DNA of 64,000 bases from Sulfitobacter maritimus (GCF_013346665.1 NZ_JABVBB010000021.1:558001-622000); one strand, 5' to 3'; counted from the stretch's first letter, positions 1-9,807 are shown. A program made the numbers and translations. The notes: generated by a model from the letters alone, not told the origin.

Positions 1-202
1 ACTCATCAAGAATTTCGAACCCGCTTTTGCCGGGCAGCATCACATCCAGCATCACCAGATCAGGCGCAGCCTTGCGGATCACCTCGACCGCGCCGGACCC
101 ATTGGCGAGCGTCTCCACCCGCCAGCCCTCTTGGCTCAGCAAAAAGCGGATGGCCTCAGCGATGTTTACCTCATCCTCCACCAACACTACGAGTTTGCTC
201 AT
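1..202 (-). CDS. Response regulator receiver domain protein (partial, C-terminus outside window)
   Basis: Only the first 67 codons are visible; the gene runs off the left edge. The N-terminus is a CheY-like receiver domain: an acidic pocket (E9, D10), the phospho-acceptor aspartate in VMLDVMLP (D53) and the following GKSGFEIL segment. A two-component response regulator is therefore clear, but the output domain and partner kinase are outside the window. It lies in the same direction as the ScfR-type regulator gene, whose stop is about 110 bases upstream, so co-transcription is possible. The start is the ATG whose complement ends at base 202. Confidence 0.9.
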   Translation of the reverse strand, partial: MSKLVVLVEDEVNIAEAIRFLLSQEGWRVETLANGSGAVEVIRKAAPDLVMLDVMLPGKSGFEILDE

Positions 203-314
203 CGGCAAATAGTCTCCCCCTCGGTGCCGTGGTCGCGTCTTGTTGCGCGACCTGCACACCGGGGCAAAGCATGCAACGGTTTGCCAGCCCTGTCAAAAAC
301 TGCCTGCGCCCTCG

Positions 315-1607
315 CTAAATGCCGTCGCGCAGGATCGAAGGCTCGCGCCGCGCTTGGCAATCCGTGATCGGGCAGATGCGGCAGGTGGCCCCCAACGGCT
401 GCGCCGATGCGACCCCCGAAGGCACGGGCAGCAGCAACATCACCGATTGGCTGAGCGGCGGGGTGTTATAGGCAGGCGCGGCCTGAACCTCACAGGTTGC
501 AATCGCCTCAAACTCTGCCTGTCCGCGTCCCATCTGGGCGACGCGGGATTTCATCACCAGCCCCGGCTGTCCCAGCACAGCAAACAGCGGCCAGAGCGGG
601 CAGCAAGCGCCAAAACGCGGCACCGTGAACCCCGCGATGGATTTGGCAAAGGTCACGCTGCCCGAACGGTCACAGACCACCAGCCCCGCCCCAAGATCGG
701 GCAAGGATGCCAGCCGCCGCAACACGCGGCCCACAGGTTGGCCTAAAGCCTGCGCGATTTCTGCCGGGTCATGTCCCTGCGTGGCCACCGTCTGCTCTAA
801 CTGCGCAAGCGGCAGAGCCGCCGCATCTCGCGCGATCTGCTGTAAGACGCCCGTCGCGATATGCTGCGCGGCCTTGCTCTTGAGCGTTTCGGCCTCTGCC
901 ACCAGTCGTGCAATGGCTTCCTGAGGGGTCTGGGCCTGCTCAAGTGGCGCAAAGCGGTAGTCATGGGCGGCAAGAAAGCTCTCCACTTCCGCCTGCGGAG
1001 AATGGGCCACCTCTCGGGTCTCGGCTGCGTTGTCAAAATAGGTCACCAGCGCCTGTGCGCTGTCGGACAGGCGGCGGCTGTCTTGGTGGATATTGGCTTG
1101 AAACCGGTCGCGCCATTCGGGCTGCAGACTATCGGTCTCGGTCAAAATCGCCGCTGTTGACCGGATCGCGGCGGCGGTGCTGAGCAATTCATGCATTGAG
1201 GTCGCCAATTGCGGATCATGGGCCAGACGGTCTGAAAGCGCTTCTACCGTCTGTTCCAGTGCTGCGATCCGGCGCCGACAAGCGGCCAACACTTTGGCCC
1301 AACCGGGAAAACGCCCGGCAAATTCATCGGCGCGGTCGGCCTCCGCTTCGGCCAACCCGATCTCCCCCGCAGCTTCGCGCAAAGCGGCGATCAAGGCGGC
1401 CTCCGCCCCCTCGGTCAGCGCTTGCGGCTCAACCTGCAAAGCCTGGGCGATATTCAGCAGAAGTTTGCCGCCGATTCTGCGCCGGTTGTGCTCAATAAGG
1501 TTTAGATAGCTTGCCGATATGCCGATCTGCTGGGCCAGTTCGGCCTGTTTCAGCCCCGCCATCACCCGCCGCTCACGGATGCGACTGCCGGTCAACCCTT
1601 CACGCAT
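315..1607 (-). CDS. XRE-family regulator with ScfR-type (DUF2083) C-terminal domain
   Basis: A 430-residue DNA-binding regulator. Residues about 8-62 form a Cro/CI-type helix-turn-helix (RRVMAGLKQAELAQQIGIS, then SYLNLIEHNRRRIGG). The long C-terminal part ends in a cysteine cluster (C409, C412, C417) followed by ARREPSIL, the hallmark of the short-chain fatty-acyl regulator family (ScfR, related to PrpR/RamB). Members of this family control acyl-CoA, propionate and glyoxylate metabolism and probably sense acyl-CoA. It is divergent from a five-gene ABC importer with a 236-base shared promoter region that carries AT-rich dyads. A Shine-Dalgarno GGGAG lies six bases before the ATG. The family is fairly secure; the ligand and the regulation of the importer are inferred. 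Confidence 0.82.
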   Translation of the reverse strand: MREGLTGSRIRERRVMAGLKQAELAQQIGISASYLNLIEHNRRRIGGKLLLNIAQALQVEPQALTEGAEAALIAALREAAGEIGLAEAEADRADEFAGRFPGWAKVLAACRRRIAALEQTVEALSDRLAHDPQLATSMHELLSTAAAIRSTAAILTETDSLQPEWRDRFQANIHQDSRRLSDSAQALVTYFDNAAETREVAHSPQAEVESFLAAHDYRFAPLEQAQTPQEAIARLVAEAETLKSKAAQHIATGVLQQIARDAAALPLAQLEQTVATQGHDPAEIAQALGQPVGRVLRRLASLPDLGAGLVVCDRSGSVTFAKSIAGFTVPRFGACCPLWPLFAVLGQPGLVMKSRVAQMGRGQAEFEAIATCEVQAAPAYNTPPLSQSVMLLLPVPSGVASAQPLGATCRICPITDCQARREPSILRDGI

Positions 1608-1689
1608 GTCACGCTCCCGCCTTAGAATTCACAGGCAATTTCAACGTCTTTCTGCGGCGCAATATCATATTCTTTACAAACTCAGCGTG

Positions 1690-1717
1690 AATATTGCGAA
1701 CATATTTACAGAAATAT
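1690..1717. promoter_or_regulatory. Overlapping AT-rich inverted repeats, candidate ScfR operator
   Basis: The divergent intergenic region holds a perfect dyad ATATTT-ACAG-AAATAT (1702-1717) overlapping a second one, AATAT-N7-ATATT (1690-1706). They stand out from the GC-rich surroundings and lie between the regulator start (1607) and the importer start (1844). A binding site for the adjacent XRE/ScfR protein is inferred from position only. Confidence 0.4.
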
Positions 1718-1843
1718 CGTTTCCTTCAAGCGCCTTATTGATCGGTTTTCAGTTTCCGCGCCATAGTTTCTTTGCATTCTTGCGCGCCGTGGCACCGGGG
1801 GGAGGTTCCGCTGCCATGGCTCATAAAAACATGGGAGGACTTC

Positions 1844-3190
1844 ATGTCGTTTACGAAACTGACACGCCGCGGGCTGATCCAGACCGGCGCGGTTGCCGGT
1901 GCAGGATTGGCGCTGCCGACCTATCTGCGGGCCGAAAATCACACGGGCTTCACCAACGCGCCCACGGGCAGCACCGTCACACTGGGCTTTAACGTGCCCC
2001 AAACTGGCCCCTATGCCGAAGAGGGTCTGGACGAGTTGCGCGCGCAGGAGCTTGCGGTTGAACACCTTAACGGTGAAGGCGACGGCGGCATGATGAACAC
2101 CTTCAGCTCCAAAGCGCTGAAAGGGAACGGCATTCTGGGCAAGAAGGTCGAATATGTCACCGGCGACACCCAGACCAAATCCGACGCCGCCCGCGCTTCG
2201 GCCAAGGCGATGATCGAAAAAGATGGCGCGGTGATGATCAACGGCGGCTCGTCCTCGGGCGTGGCCGTGGCGGTTCAGGGTCTGTGCCAAGAAGCGGGCG
2301 TGATCTTCATGGCCGGTCTGACCCACTCGAACGACACCACAGGCAAAGACAAAAAGGCCAATGGCTTCCGCCACTTCTTTAACGGTTACATGTCCGCCGC
2401 CGCCCTCGCCCCGGTGTTGAAGAACGCCTATGGCGAGGACCGCCGCGCCTACCATCTGACGGCGGATTACACATGGGGCTGGACCCAGCAGGAATCTATC
2501 GCCGCCGCGACCGAAGCAATGGGCTGGGAAACCGTCAACAACGTGCTGACGCCGCTGGCCTCGACCGACTTCAGCTCCTACATCGCGCCGGTGCTGAACT
2601 CTGGTGCCGATGTTCTGGTGCTGAACCACTACGGCGGCAACATGGTGAACTCGCTGACAAACGCGGTGCAGTTCGGCCTCTTGGACAAGGAAGTGAACGG
2701 CAAGAAGTTCGAAATTGTCGTGCCGCTCTACTCCGAGCTGATGGCCGCCGGTGCCGGGTCCAACGTGCAGGGCGTTATTGGCTCGATGAACTGGAACTGG
2801 CAGTTGCAAGATGAAGGCTCCAAAGCCTTCGTGAAATCCTTCGGCGAGAAATATGGCCGTCCACCCTCCAACTCCGCGCACACCTGCTACGTGCAGACGC
2901 TGCTCTATGCGGATGCGGTGGAACGTGCGGGCACCTTCAACCCCTGCGGTGTTGTTGAAGCGCTTGAGGATTTCGAGTTCGACGGTCTGGGCAATGGTCC
3001 GGTGCTGTACCGTGGCGACGACCACCAGTGTTTCAAAGACGTGCTGGTCATGAAGGGCAAGGAAAACCCGACCAACGAATACGACACGTTGGAGATTGTC
3101 GAAGTCACGCCACGTGCGCAGGTCGAATATGCGCCTGATCACCCAATGTTCGCCGGGGGCGAGTTGGGCAAGTGCAACCCGGGCGCTTGA
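1844..3190 (+). CDS. ABC importer substrate-binding protein, branched-chain amino acid/urea type, Tat-secreted
   Basis: A 448-residue periplasmic ligand-binding protein. The N-terminus carries a Tat-like signal (TRRGLIQTGAVAGAGLALP), followed by a type-I periplasmic-binding fold beginning VTLGFNVPQTGPYAEEG. The start is the ATG at 1844, preceded by GGGAGGAC; an upstream in-frame extension has no ribosome site. It is the first gene of a binding-protein, two-permease, two-ATPase operon of the HAAT (Liv/Urt/Fmd) family. Such proteins bind amino acids, urea or short amides; the ligand cannot be read from the sequence. The divergent ScfR-type regulator hints at a carbon substrate feeding acyl-CoA metabolism, which is inference. 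Confidence 0.85.
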   Translation: MSFTKLTRRGLIQTGAVAGAGLALPTYLRAENHTGFTNAPTGSTVTLGFNVPQTGPYAEEGLDELRAQELAVEHLNGEGDGGMMNTFSSKALKGNGILGKKVEYVTGDTQTKSDAARASAKAMIEKDGAVMINGGSSSGVAVAVQGLCQEAGVIFMAGLTHSNDTTGKDKKANGFRHFFNGYMSAAALAPVLKNAYGEDRRAYHLTADYTWGWTQQESIAAATEAMGWETVNNVLTPLASTDFSSYIAPVLNSGADVLVLNHYGGNMVNSLTNAVQFGLLDKEVNGKKFEIVVPLYSELMAAGAGSNVQGVIGSMNWNWQLQDEGSKAFVKSFGEKYGRPPSNSAHTCYVQTLLYADAVERAGTFNPCGVVEALEDFEFDGLGNGPVLYRGDDHQCFKDVLVMKGKENPTNEYDTLEIVEVTPRAQVEYAPDHPMFAGGELGKCNPGA

Positions 3191-3236
3191 TCTGTTGAAC
3201 CTCGCGGGCGCGCTGCATCGGCGCGCCCCCTTTCAC

Positions 3237-3259
3237 CACATGAGGCCCGCCCTCATGTG
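3237..3259 (+). other. Hairpin between binding-protein gene and first permease gene
   Basis: A perfect 9-base-pair stem, CACATGAGG, with a 5-base loop and CCTCATGTG. No T-run follows, so it is unlikely to be a complete terminator. Hairpins at this position in importer operons commonly stabilise the upstream mRNA or cause partial termination, which would favour the binding protein over the permeases. Confidence 0.6.
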
Positions 3260-3284
3260 AACGCATCCCTTACAGGTGGGGTCC

Positions 3285-4313
3285 ATGGACGCTGTTCTTC
3301 TGCAAATACTTAACGGGCTCGACAAGGGCTCGGCCTATGCGCTGATCGCGCTTGGGCTTACATTGATCTTTGGCACGCTTGGCGTGGTCAACTTTGCCCA
3401 TGGGGCGCTGTTTATGATCGGGGCCTTCTGCTCGGTCACGCTACAGCGACTTCTGACGCTGAGTGTTGAGACCATCGACGAGACCCAGAAAGACTTTCTG
3501 GGCAATCCGCTGAAGGTCAAAACGCCCTATGTTGAGAACTGGTTCGGCCCCGAGATGGGACAGGCCATTATCGACTGGTCGGTGCCGCTGGCGATCCTGT
3601 TCGCGATCCCGGTGATGCTGCTCATTGGCTTCATCATGGAACGCGGGTTGATCAAGCATTTCTACAAACGCCCCCATGCGGACCAAATCCTCGTGACCTT
3701 CGGCCTCGCCATCGTGCTGCAGGAAGTGGTCAAGTATTTCTACGGCGCCAACCCGATCCCCACACCTGCCCCTGATGTGTTCAGAGGCAGCTTCGACTTC
3801 GCCCCCCTCTTGGGCTTGGACACCTCGCTCGCCTACCCCTACTGGCGTCTGGTCTATTTCGGCTTTTCCACCGTCATCATCGCCGCCGTCTTTGCTTTCC
3901 TGCAATTCACAACCTTCGGCATGGTCGTCCGCGCTGGTATGGCGGACCGTGAAACCGTGGGCCTTCTGGGCATCGACATCGACCGCCGCTTTACCATCAT
4001 GTTCGGCATCGCCGCCGCAGTCGCAGGTCTCGCGGGCGTCATGTATGCGCCAATCAACTCGCCCAACTATCACATGGGCATGGATTTTCTGGTGCTGAGC
4101 TTCGTCGTCGTCGTGGTCGGCGGCATGGGGTCACTGCCCGGCGCGGTGCTAGCAGGGTTCCTTCTGGGCATCCTCGAAAGCCTAGCCTCCATGAATGAAA
4201 TCAAGAACATCATCTACGGTATCGACCAGATCATCATCTACGTCGTTGCCATCGTGATCCTGCTGGTCCGCCCGCGCGGTCTGATGGGTCGCCGCGGCGT
4301 GATGGAGGAATAA
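3285..4313 (+). CDS. ABC importer inner-membrane permease (LivH/UrtB type)
   Basis: A hydrophobic 342-residue permease of the branched-chain amino acid/urea family. The N-terminal GLDKGSAYALIALGLTLIFGTLGVVNFAHGALFMIGAF block and the later VVVVGGMGSLPGAVLAGFLLGI block are typical of the LivH half-transporter. A hydrophilic stretch at about residues 50-85 (from DETQKDFLGNP to the WFGPEMG segment) is longer than in many LivH proteins and separates two early membrane segments. A GTG at 3276 is in frame, but AGGTGGGG just before the ATG at 3285 makes 3285 the better start. It pairs with the next permease to form the channel. Confidence 0.88.
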   Translation: MDAVLLQILNGLDKGSAYALIALGLTLIFGTLGVVNFAHGALFMIGAFCSVTLQRLLTLSVETIDETQKDFLGNPLKVKTPYVENWFGPEMGQAIIDWSVPLAILFAIPVMLLIGFIMERGLIKHFYKRPHADQILVTFGLAIVLQEVVKYFYGANPIPTPAPDVFRGSFDFAPLLGLDTSLAYPYWRLVYFGFSTVIIAAVFAFLQFTTFGMVVRAGMADRETVGLLGIDIDRRFTIMFGIAAAVAGLAGVMYAPINSPNYHMGMDFLVLSFVVVVVGGMGSLPGAVLAGFLLGILESLASMNEIKNIIYGIDQIIIYVVAIVILLVRPRGLMGRRGVMEE

Positions 4314-4316
4314 GCC

Positions 4317-5522
4317 ATGTTCGGACTGGAAAAACGCGATACGTTTCTTTTGGGGGTCGTGATCGTTCTCACGCTCTTTGCCCCCTTCATCCTCAACCCC
4401 TTCCCCGCAAACTCTGCCATGGCACAGTTCAACGCGGGCTACCCCGACCTGATGCAACGCTTCGTGATCTTTGGCATCTTTGCGATCGGGTTTAACATCC
4501 TCTTTGGCCTGACCGGATACCTCTCCTTTGGCCATGCGGCCTTTCTGGGGGTCGGCTCCTACTCCGCCGTCTGGATGTTCAAACTGCTGAGCTACAACGT
4601 CGTGCCCGCGCTGGTGCTGGCCGTAATCATGGCAGGGCTGTTCTCGGCGCTCATCGGCTTCATCAGCCTGCGACGGTCGGGGATCTACTTTTCCATCCTC
4701 ACGCTGGCCTTCGCGCAGATGTCGTTTAACCTCGCCTATTCGGTGCTGACGCCGATCACCAATGGTGAAACGGGGCTACAGATCTACACCTCTGACCCGC
4801 AGTACCTTCAATCCGCTTCGGCACCTGCCTTTCCGAACCTTTTTGGCGCGGCGATGAACTCTTCGACGACGCTGTTCTTCGGCGGTTGGACCTTTACCTT
4901 CTCGGTCGGCTACTACTTCTGCGCAGCTTTCCTAATCCTCGCCTTCTATCTGGCCATCCGCATCTTCCGCTCACCTTTCGGCATGATGCTGCGGGCGGTG
5001 AAATCGAACCAGCAGCGGATGAACTACACTGGGCTGAACACGCGCCCCTACACGCTGGCGGCCTTTGTCATCTCAGGCATGTATGCCGGTCTCGCCGGTG
5101 GCCTGCTCGCCGCCATGGACCCGCTCGCGGGGGCCGAGCGGATGCAGTGGACGGCCTCTGGCGAAGTGGTGCTGATGACGATCCTCGGCGGCGCGGGCAC
5201 CTTGATCGGGCCGGTGCTGGGCGCGGGCTTCATCAAATACTTTGAAAACATCTTTGCCAAGATCAACGACAACGTCTTGCACGGCTGGTTCGCCTTCATG
5301 CCCGACGGGATCGAAGACGCGATGGTTGCGATCATCCACCCCTTCGTCGGCAAGGGCTGGCACCTCACGCTGGGCCTCTTGTTCATGCTGGTCGTGATCT
5401 TCCTGCCCGGTGGGCTGGTCGAAGGTGGGCAACGTCTGGGCCGCGTCTTCCGCCGCAAGGACCACAACGCAGGCTCGGTTGAATCCGATGCCGCCCAACA
5501 ACGCAGCGAAGCCGCAGAATAG
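4317..5522 (+). CDS. ABC importer inner-membrane permease (LivM/UrtC type)
   Basis: A 401-residue membrane protein, second permease of the importer. [27 protein letters not shown] and the [20 protein letters not shown] segment are the LivM-family signatures. It starts three bases after the previous stop and ends ten bases before the first ATPase gene, so translation is probably coupled. The C-terminal tail after [20 protein letters not shown] is charged and probably cytoplasmic. As in the other permease, family membership is secure but the substrate is unknown. Confidence 0.88.
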   Translation: MFGLEKRDTFLLGVVIVLTLFAPFILNPFPANSAMAQFNAGYPDLMQRFVIFGIFAIGFNILFGLTGYLSFGHAAFLGVGSYSAVWMFKLLSYNVVPALVLAVIMAGLFSALIGFISLRRSGIYFSILTLAFAQMSFNLAYSVLTPITNGETGLQIYTSDPQYLQSASAPAFPNLFGAAMNSSTTLFFGGWTFTFSVGYYFCAAFLILAFYLAIRIFRSPFGMMLRAVKSNQQRMNYTGLNTRPYTLAAFVISGMYAGLAGGLLAAMDPLAGAERMQWTASGEVVLMTILGGAGTLIGPVLGAGFIKYFENIFAKINDNVLHGWFAFMPDGIEDAMVAIIHPFVGKGWHLTLGLLFMLVVIFLPGGLVEGGQRLGRVFRRKDHNAGSVESDAAQQRSEAAE

Positions 5523-5532
5523 GAGAGACATC

Positions 5533-6297
5533 ATGGCCATTCTCGAAGTCAAAAACGTCGGCAAGCGCTTTGGCGGGCTGCAGGCGCTGAGCGATGTCAA
5601 CCTGAGCGTGGCGGAGAACTCCGTCCATGCGATCATCGGCCCCAACGGAGCGGGTAAATCCACGCTGCTGAATTGTCTGGTGGGCAAGCTGATCCCCGAC
5701 ACCGGCTCGGTCATGTTCGATGGGCAGTCCGTGCTTGGGCGCAAACCCTATGAAATCAATCAGATGGGCATCAGCCGGGTGTTCCAGACACCCGAGATCT
5801 TTGGTGATCTCACGGTGATGGAGAACATGCTGATCCCCTGCTTGGCCAAACGCGACGGGGCCTTTCAGCTCAACGGTTGGTCGCGCATCGTGGGCCAGCG
5901 GGACATGATCGACAAGGCCGAAGAAATGCTGCGCGACATGAACATGATCGACAAGCGGCACATGCACGCGGCCTCCATGTCGCGCGGGGACAAGCGGCGG
6001 TTGGAGATTGCCATGTGCCTTGCCCAAGACCCTCGCTTGCTACTCTTGGATGAACCCACCGCAGGCATGGCGCGGGCCGATACCAACAACACCATCGACC
6101 TGCTGAAACAGATCAAAGACGAGCGCGACATCACCATCGCCATCATCGAGCATGACATGCATGTGGTCTTTTCGCTGGCCGAGCGCATCACCGTGTTGGC
6201 CCAAGGCACCCCGCTGGTCGAAGACACGCCCGACCGGATCAAGGGCCACCCCAAGGTCCGCGAAGCCTATTTGGGCGAGAGCCAAGACGCCGCCTGA
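5533..6297 (+). CDS. ABC importer ATP-binding protein (LivG/UrtD type)
   Basis: A 254-residue cytoplasmic ATPase. It has Walker A GPNGAGKST, a signature-like SRGDKRRLEIA in place of the usual LSGGQ, Walker B LLLLDEPTAGMA and the switch histidine in IIEHDMHVVF. The SRGDKRR variant is typical of LivG/UrtD-type ATPases. The ATG at 5533 follows the GGAGAGACATC ribosome site; an open frame continues upstream inside the permease gene but is not translated from there. It energises the import complex with the second ATPase. Confidence 0.9.
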   Translation: MAILEVKNVGKRFGGLQALSDVNLSVAENSVHAIIGPNGAGKSTLLNCLVGKLIPDTGSVMFDGQSVLGRKPYEINQMGISRVFQTPEIFGDLTVMENMLIPCLAKRDGAFQLNGWSRIVGQRDMIDKAEEMLRDMNMIDKRHMHAASMSRGDKRRLEIAMCLAQDPRLLLLDEPTAGMARADTNNTIDLLKQIKDERDITIAIIEHDMHVVFSLAERITVLAQGTPLVEDTPDRIKGHPKVREAYLGESQDAA

Positions 6298-6348
6298 TCC
6301 CCGCCCCATTGATCTTGGCCCGCATGGCCGAACCGCAAGGACACCCCG

Positions 6349-7101
6349 ATGAGCACCGACACGCTAGATAAAAACGCCAACCACGCCCAAACCTCTCCGG
6401 CCTTCCTCTCGGTCTGGGACATTCACGCCTATTACGGTGAGAGCTACATCGTGCAGGGGGTGAGCTTTAACGTTCACGAAGGTGAAATCCTCGCGCTTTT
6501 GGGCCGCAACGGCGCGGGCAAAACCTCAACCCTGCGGGCCATCGCGCGGGTCAGCAACCCCGAGTTGAAACGTGGCGAGATCTGGCTTGACCATCAGCCG
6601 CTGCACAATATGGCCAGTCATCAGGCTTCAGCGGCGGGACTGGCGCTGGTGCCGGAAGATCGGCGCATTATCTCGGGCCTCACGGTCGAAGAGAACCTCA
6701 AACTGGCCCAGATTGCCCCGCCCATTGGTTGGTCACTGGACCGACTTTATGACCTCTTTCCGCGTTTGGGTGAGCGCAAGAACCAAGAAGGCACCACCCT
6801 CTCCGGCGGCGAACAGCAAATGCTGGCGATTGCGCGGGCCTTGGCGCGGGACATAAAGGTATTACTTTTGGATGAACCCTACGAAGGGCTTGCCCCGGTG
6901 ATCGTAGACGAAATCGAAAAGACATTGGCGCTGATTAAGGCGCAGGGCATTACCACCATTCTGGTGGAGCAGAACGCCGTGCGTGCGCTGAAACTGGCCG
7001 ACCGCGCGGTGATCCTCGACACAGGCGGCATCGTCTTTGACGGCACAGCAGCCGAAGTGCTCGAAAACGCCGAATTGCGTGCGGAATACCTCGCGATCTG
7101 A
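6349..7101 (+). CDS. ABC importer ATP-binding protein (LivF/UrtE type)
   Basis: A 250-residue ATPase and last gene of the importer operon. Walker A GRNGAGKTST, signature LSGGEQQMLAIARAL, Walker B VLLLDEPYEGLAP and VEQNAVRALKLADRAVIL identify the LivF/UrtE family. A short polar N-terminal extension (residues 1-22) precedes the usual LivF start. A 51-base gap separates it from the first ATPase gene. A two-stem hairpin follows 16 bases after its stop and may close the transcript. Confidence 0.9.
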   Translation: MSTDTLDKNANHAQTSPAFLSVWDIHAYYGESYIVQGVSFNVHEGEILALLGRNGAGKTSTLRAIARVSNPELKRGEIWLDHQPLHNMASHQASAAGLALVPEDRRIISGLTVEENLKLAQIAPPIGWSLDRLYDLFPRLGERKNQEGTTLSGGEQQMLAIARALARDIKVLLLDEPYEGLAPVIVDEIEKTLALIKAQGITTILVEQNAVRALKLADRAVILDTGGIVFDGTAAEVLENAELRAEYLAI

Positions 7102-7116
7102 CTTTTCCGGTCATCT

Positions 7117-7158
7117 CCCGGCGCGGTGAGAGGCGCGATATGAACCTCTGGCGCCGGG
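7117..7158 (+). other. Two-part stem-loop after the importer operon
   Basis: Outer arms CCCGGCGC (7117-7124) and GCGCCGGG (7151-7158), with inner arms AGAGG (7129-7133) and CCTCT (7145-7149). An A-run, not a T-run, follows on the plus strand, so a simple intrinsic terminator is uncertain. It separates the importer from accB. Confidence 0.45.
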
Positions 7159-7287
7159 CAGGCAAAAAAACCCATCCCGCCCCCTAGACAACAGTTGCCT
7201 TTTCATGGCTTTGCCCTTGGCCTATAAGCGAGCACAATCAATCGCGCAGCGACGGGCTGACAGCCTGTCGAAATCTTCGAGGATCCA

Positions 7288-7803
7288 ATGACAAAAAACA
7301 CCCATGACAGTGACGTGGCCTTCATCAAGGCCCTCGCCGAGCTGCTGAACGAGAATGACCTGACCGAGCTTCAGGTCAAACGTGATTACGCCGAGGATGA
7401 CAGCCTGAACGTGCGTGTGAGCCGCAAGCCACCACAACAGATCATGGCCGCACCCCAGCAGCAGCAGTATCAAGCCGCCCCTGCTGCCCCCGCCCCCGCA
7501 CCCGCGCCTGCAAGCGCACCCAGCAGCACCGCGCCTGCTGCCGCTGCGGATGCTGATCCCGCCGATCACCCCGGTGCCGTGACCTCGCCCATGGTTGGCA
7601 CAGTCTATCTGCAAAGTGAGCCGGGCGCGCCTGCGTTTATCTCTGTCGGTGCTTCTGTTTCCGAAGGCGACACGCTGCTGATCGTGGAAGCGATGAAAAC
7701 GATGAACCACATTCCCGCCCCCCGCGCGGGCACCGTGAAGCGTATCCTTGTCGGTGACGGCGATGCGGTTGAATTCGGCGCCCCGCTGGTGATCCTGGAA
7801 TAA
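7288..7803 (+). CDS. accB: Acetyl-CoA carboxylase biotin carboxyl carrier protein
   Basis: A 171-residue carrier that holds the biotin of acetyl-CoA carboxylase, the committed step of fatty-acid synthesis. The C-terminal lipoyl/biotinyl fold contains [10 protein letters not shown], with the biotinylated lysine in the MKM-like motif (here MKT). The N-terminal AccB helix region ([21 protein letters not shown]) is joined by an Ala/Pro/Gln-rich linker at about residues 50-105. It is nine bases upstream of accC, the usual accBC pairing; accA and accD are not in this window. Confidence 0.96.
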   Translation: MTKNTHDSDVAFIKALAELLNENDLTELQVKRDYAEDDSLNVRVSRKPPQQIMAAPQQQQYQAAPAAPAPAPAPASAPSSTAPAAAADADPADHPGAVTSPMVGTVYLQSEPGAPAFISVGASVSEGDTLLIVEAMKTMNHIPAPRAGTVKRILVGDGDAVEFGAPLVILE

Positions 7804-7812
7804 GGGCAGATC

Positions 7813-9165
7813 ATGTTCAATAAAATCCTAATCGCCAACCGTGGAGAGATCGCCCTGCGCGTCATCCGCGCGGCCCGCGAGATGGGCATCCAGACGGTCG
7901 CGGTGCATTCCACCGCTGACAGTGACGCGATGCATGTGCGCATGGCCGACGAATCCGTCTGTATCGGCCCGCCCTCTGCCACGCAGTCTTATCTGTCGAT
8001 CCCCGCCATTATCGCCGCCTGTGAGATCACCGGCGCCGAGGCGATTCACCCCGGCTATGGCTTCCTGTCTGAAAACGCCAATTTCGTGCAGGTGATTGAG
8101 GACCACGGCCTGACCTTCATCGGCCCCACCGCCGAACACATCCGTGTCATGGGCGACAAGATCACCGCCAAAGACACGATGAAAAAACTCGGCGTGCCTT
8201 GTGTTCCCGGCTCCGACGGGGGCGTGGCGACCCTCGAAGAAGCCAAACGCCTTGGCGAAGAGATTGGCTATCCGGTCATTATCAAAGCCACCTCCGGCGG
8301 TGGCGGCAAGGGCATGAAGGTTGCTCAATCCGCCGAGGACATGGAGAAAGCCTTCCACACCGCGCGGGCGGAAGGCAAATCGAACTTCGGCAATGACGAA
8401 GTCTATATCGAGAAATACCTCACCACCCCGCGCCACATCGAGATTCAGGTCTTTGGGGATGGCAAAGGCAACGCGGTGCATCTGGGCGAGCGCGACTGTT
8501 CGCTTCAGCGCCGCCACCAAAAGGTGTTTGAGGAAGCCCCCGGCCCTGCGATCAGCGACGAAGAACGCGCGCGGATTGGTAAGGTCTGTGCGGATGCGAT
8601 TGCCAGCATCAACTACATCGGCGCGGGCACGGTCGAGTTCCTTTATGAGAACGGCGAGTTCTATTTCATCGAAATGAACACCCGCCTGCAGGTGGAACAC
8701 CCGGTGACCGAAGCCATCTATGGCGTCGATCTGGTGCGCGAGCAAATCCGCGTGGCCGAAGGAATGCCGATGTCGTTCACGCAGGATGATCTGACCATCA
8801 ACGGCCATGCCATTGAGGTCCGCATCAACGCCGAGAAACTGCCGAACTTCGCGCCCTGTCCGGGCCGGATCACGCAGTATCACGCGCCGGGCGGCTTGGG
8901 TGTGCGGATGGATTCCGCGCTTTATGACGGCTATTCGATTCCGCCCTTTTACGACAGTCTCATTGGCAAACTGATCGTGCATGGGCGCGACCGGCCAGAG
9001 GCGCTGGCGCGATTGGGTCGGGCCTTGGGTGAGCTGATCGTCGATGGGGTAGATACCACTGTGCCGCTGTTCCACGCGCTTTTGGCCGAGGAAGACGTGC
9101 AATCGGGTGACTACAACATCCACTGGCTGGAGCACTGGCTGGAAACCAACCTCGGCAACGCCTGA
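7813..9165 (+). CDS. accC: Acetyl-CoA carboxylase biotin carboxylase subunit
   Basis: A 450-residue biotin carboxylase, the normal family length. It carboxylates AccB-biotin using ATP and bicarbonate. Visible features are the N-terminal [20 protein letters not shown], the ATP-grasp glycine loop [10 protein letters not shown], and the active-site block [16 protein letters not shown]. It forms an operon with accB, and aat follows only six bases after its stop. The order accB-accC-aat is a familiar arrangement in Rhodobacterales. Confidence 0.97.
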   Translation: MFNKILIANRGEIALRVIRAAREMGIQTVAVHSTADSDAMHVRMADESVCIGPPSATQSYLSIPAIIAACEITGAEAIHPGYGFLSENANFVQVIEDHGLTFIGPTAEHIRVMGDKITAKDTMKKLGVPCVPGSDGGVATLEEAKRLGEEIGYPVIIKATSGGGGKGMKVAQSAEDMEKAFHTARAEGKSNFGNDEVYIEKYLTTPRHIEIQVFGDGKGNAVHLGERDCSLQRRHQKVFEEAPGPAISDEERARIGKVCADAIASINYIGAGTVEFLYENGEFYFIEMNTRLQVEHPVTEAIYGVDLVREQIRVAEGMPMSFTQDDLTINGHAIEVRINAEKLPNFAPCPGRITQYHAPGGLGVRMDSALYDGYSIPPFYDSLIGKLIVHGRDRPEALARLGRALGELIVDGVDTTVPLFHALLAEEDVQSGDYNIHWLEHWLETNLGNA

Positions 9166-9171
9166 CACCCT

Positions 9172-9807
9172 ATGTCGGAGCTGACGCCCGAGATTCTGCT
9201 TCACGGCTATGCCATGGGGATTTTCCCCATGGCCGAACATCGCGACGATCCAGAGATTTTCTGGGTCGATCCGCGGCGTCGTGGGGTGATGCCGCTTGAC
9301 GGGTTTCACCTCTCGCGCTCTTTGGCCCGCGCCATGCGGCGGACCCATTTTACGACCTCGATCAACCGTGATTTCGACGCTGTGGTTGCCGCCTGTGCGG
9401 ACCGCGCCGAGACTTGGATCAATGGTGAGATCGCCGCGCTCTACGGTGCGCTGCACCGCGCAGGTCATGCCCATTCCTTTGAGGTCTGGGACGGTGAAGA
9501 ATTGGCGGGCGGTGTGTACGGCGTAACACTTGGGCGGGCGTTCTTCGGCGAAAGCATGTTTTCGCGCCGGACGAATGGGTCCAAAATGGCGCTGGCCGCC
9601 TTGGTGGATCGCCTGAACCGCGCGGGCTTTATCCTGTTCGACACCCAGTTTTTGACGGATCACCTAGCATCACTCGGCGCGGTAGAGATCAGCCGCGCGG
9701 CCTATCATGCCCAGCTTGAAGACGCCAAATCAGGTTACGCAGATTTCACCGCACCCGCACCGGCAAGCCTTCAGGATGTGGTGCAGCGCATGACCCAGAC
9801 ATCATAG
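9172..9807 (+). CDS. aat: Leucyl/phenylalanyl-tRNA--protein transferase
   Basis: A 211-residue N-end-rule enzyme. It transfers Leu or Phe from aminoacyl-tRNA to N-terminal Lys/Arg of proteins, marking them for ClpS/ClpAP degradation. Diagnostic segments are the N-terminal GYAMGIFPMAE, WVDPRRRGVMPL, and GGVYGVTLGRAFFGESMFSRRTNGSK. It follows accC by six bases. Its last 37 bases overlap the convergent DUF2155 gene. Confidence 0.95.
   Translation: MSELTPEILLHGYAMGIFPMAEHRDDPEIFWVDPRRRGVMPLDGFHLSRSLARAMRRTHFTTSINRDFDAVVAACADRAETWINGEIAALYGALHRAGHAHSFEVWDGEELAGGVYGVTLGRAFFGESMFSRRTNGSKMALAALVDRLNRAGFILFDTQFLTDHLASLGAVEISRAAYHAQLEDAKSGYADFTAPAPASLQDVVQRMTQTS

Noticed and set aside
1706-3142. A 478-codon minus-strand frame opposite the first substrate-binding protein gene
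   Set aside because: The plus-strand gene has a Tat signal, ribosome site and clear family. The opposite frame has low-complexity His/Arg/Val content and no motif.
7828-9663. A 611-codon open frame on the minus strand opposite accC and aat
   Set aside because: It lies antisense to the highly conserved accC and has no recognisable domain or ribosome site; long shadow frames are expected in GC-rich coding DNA.
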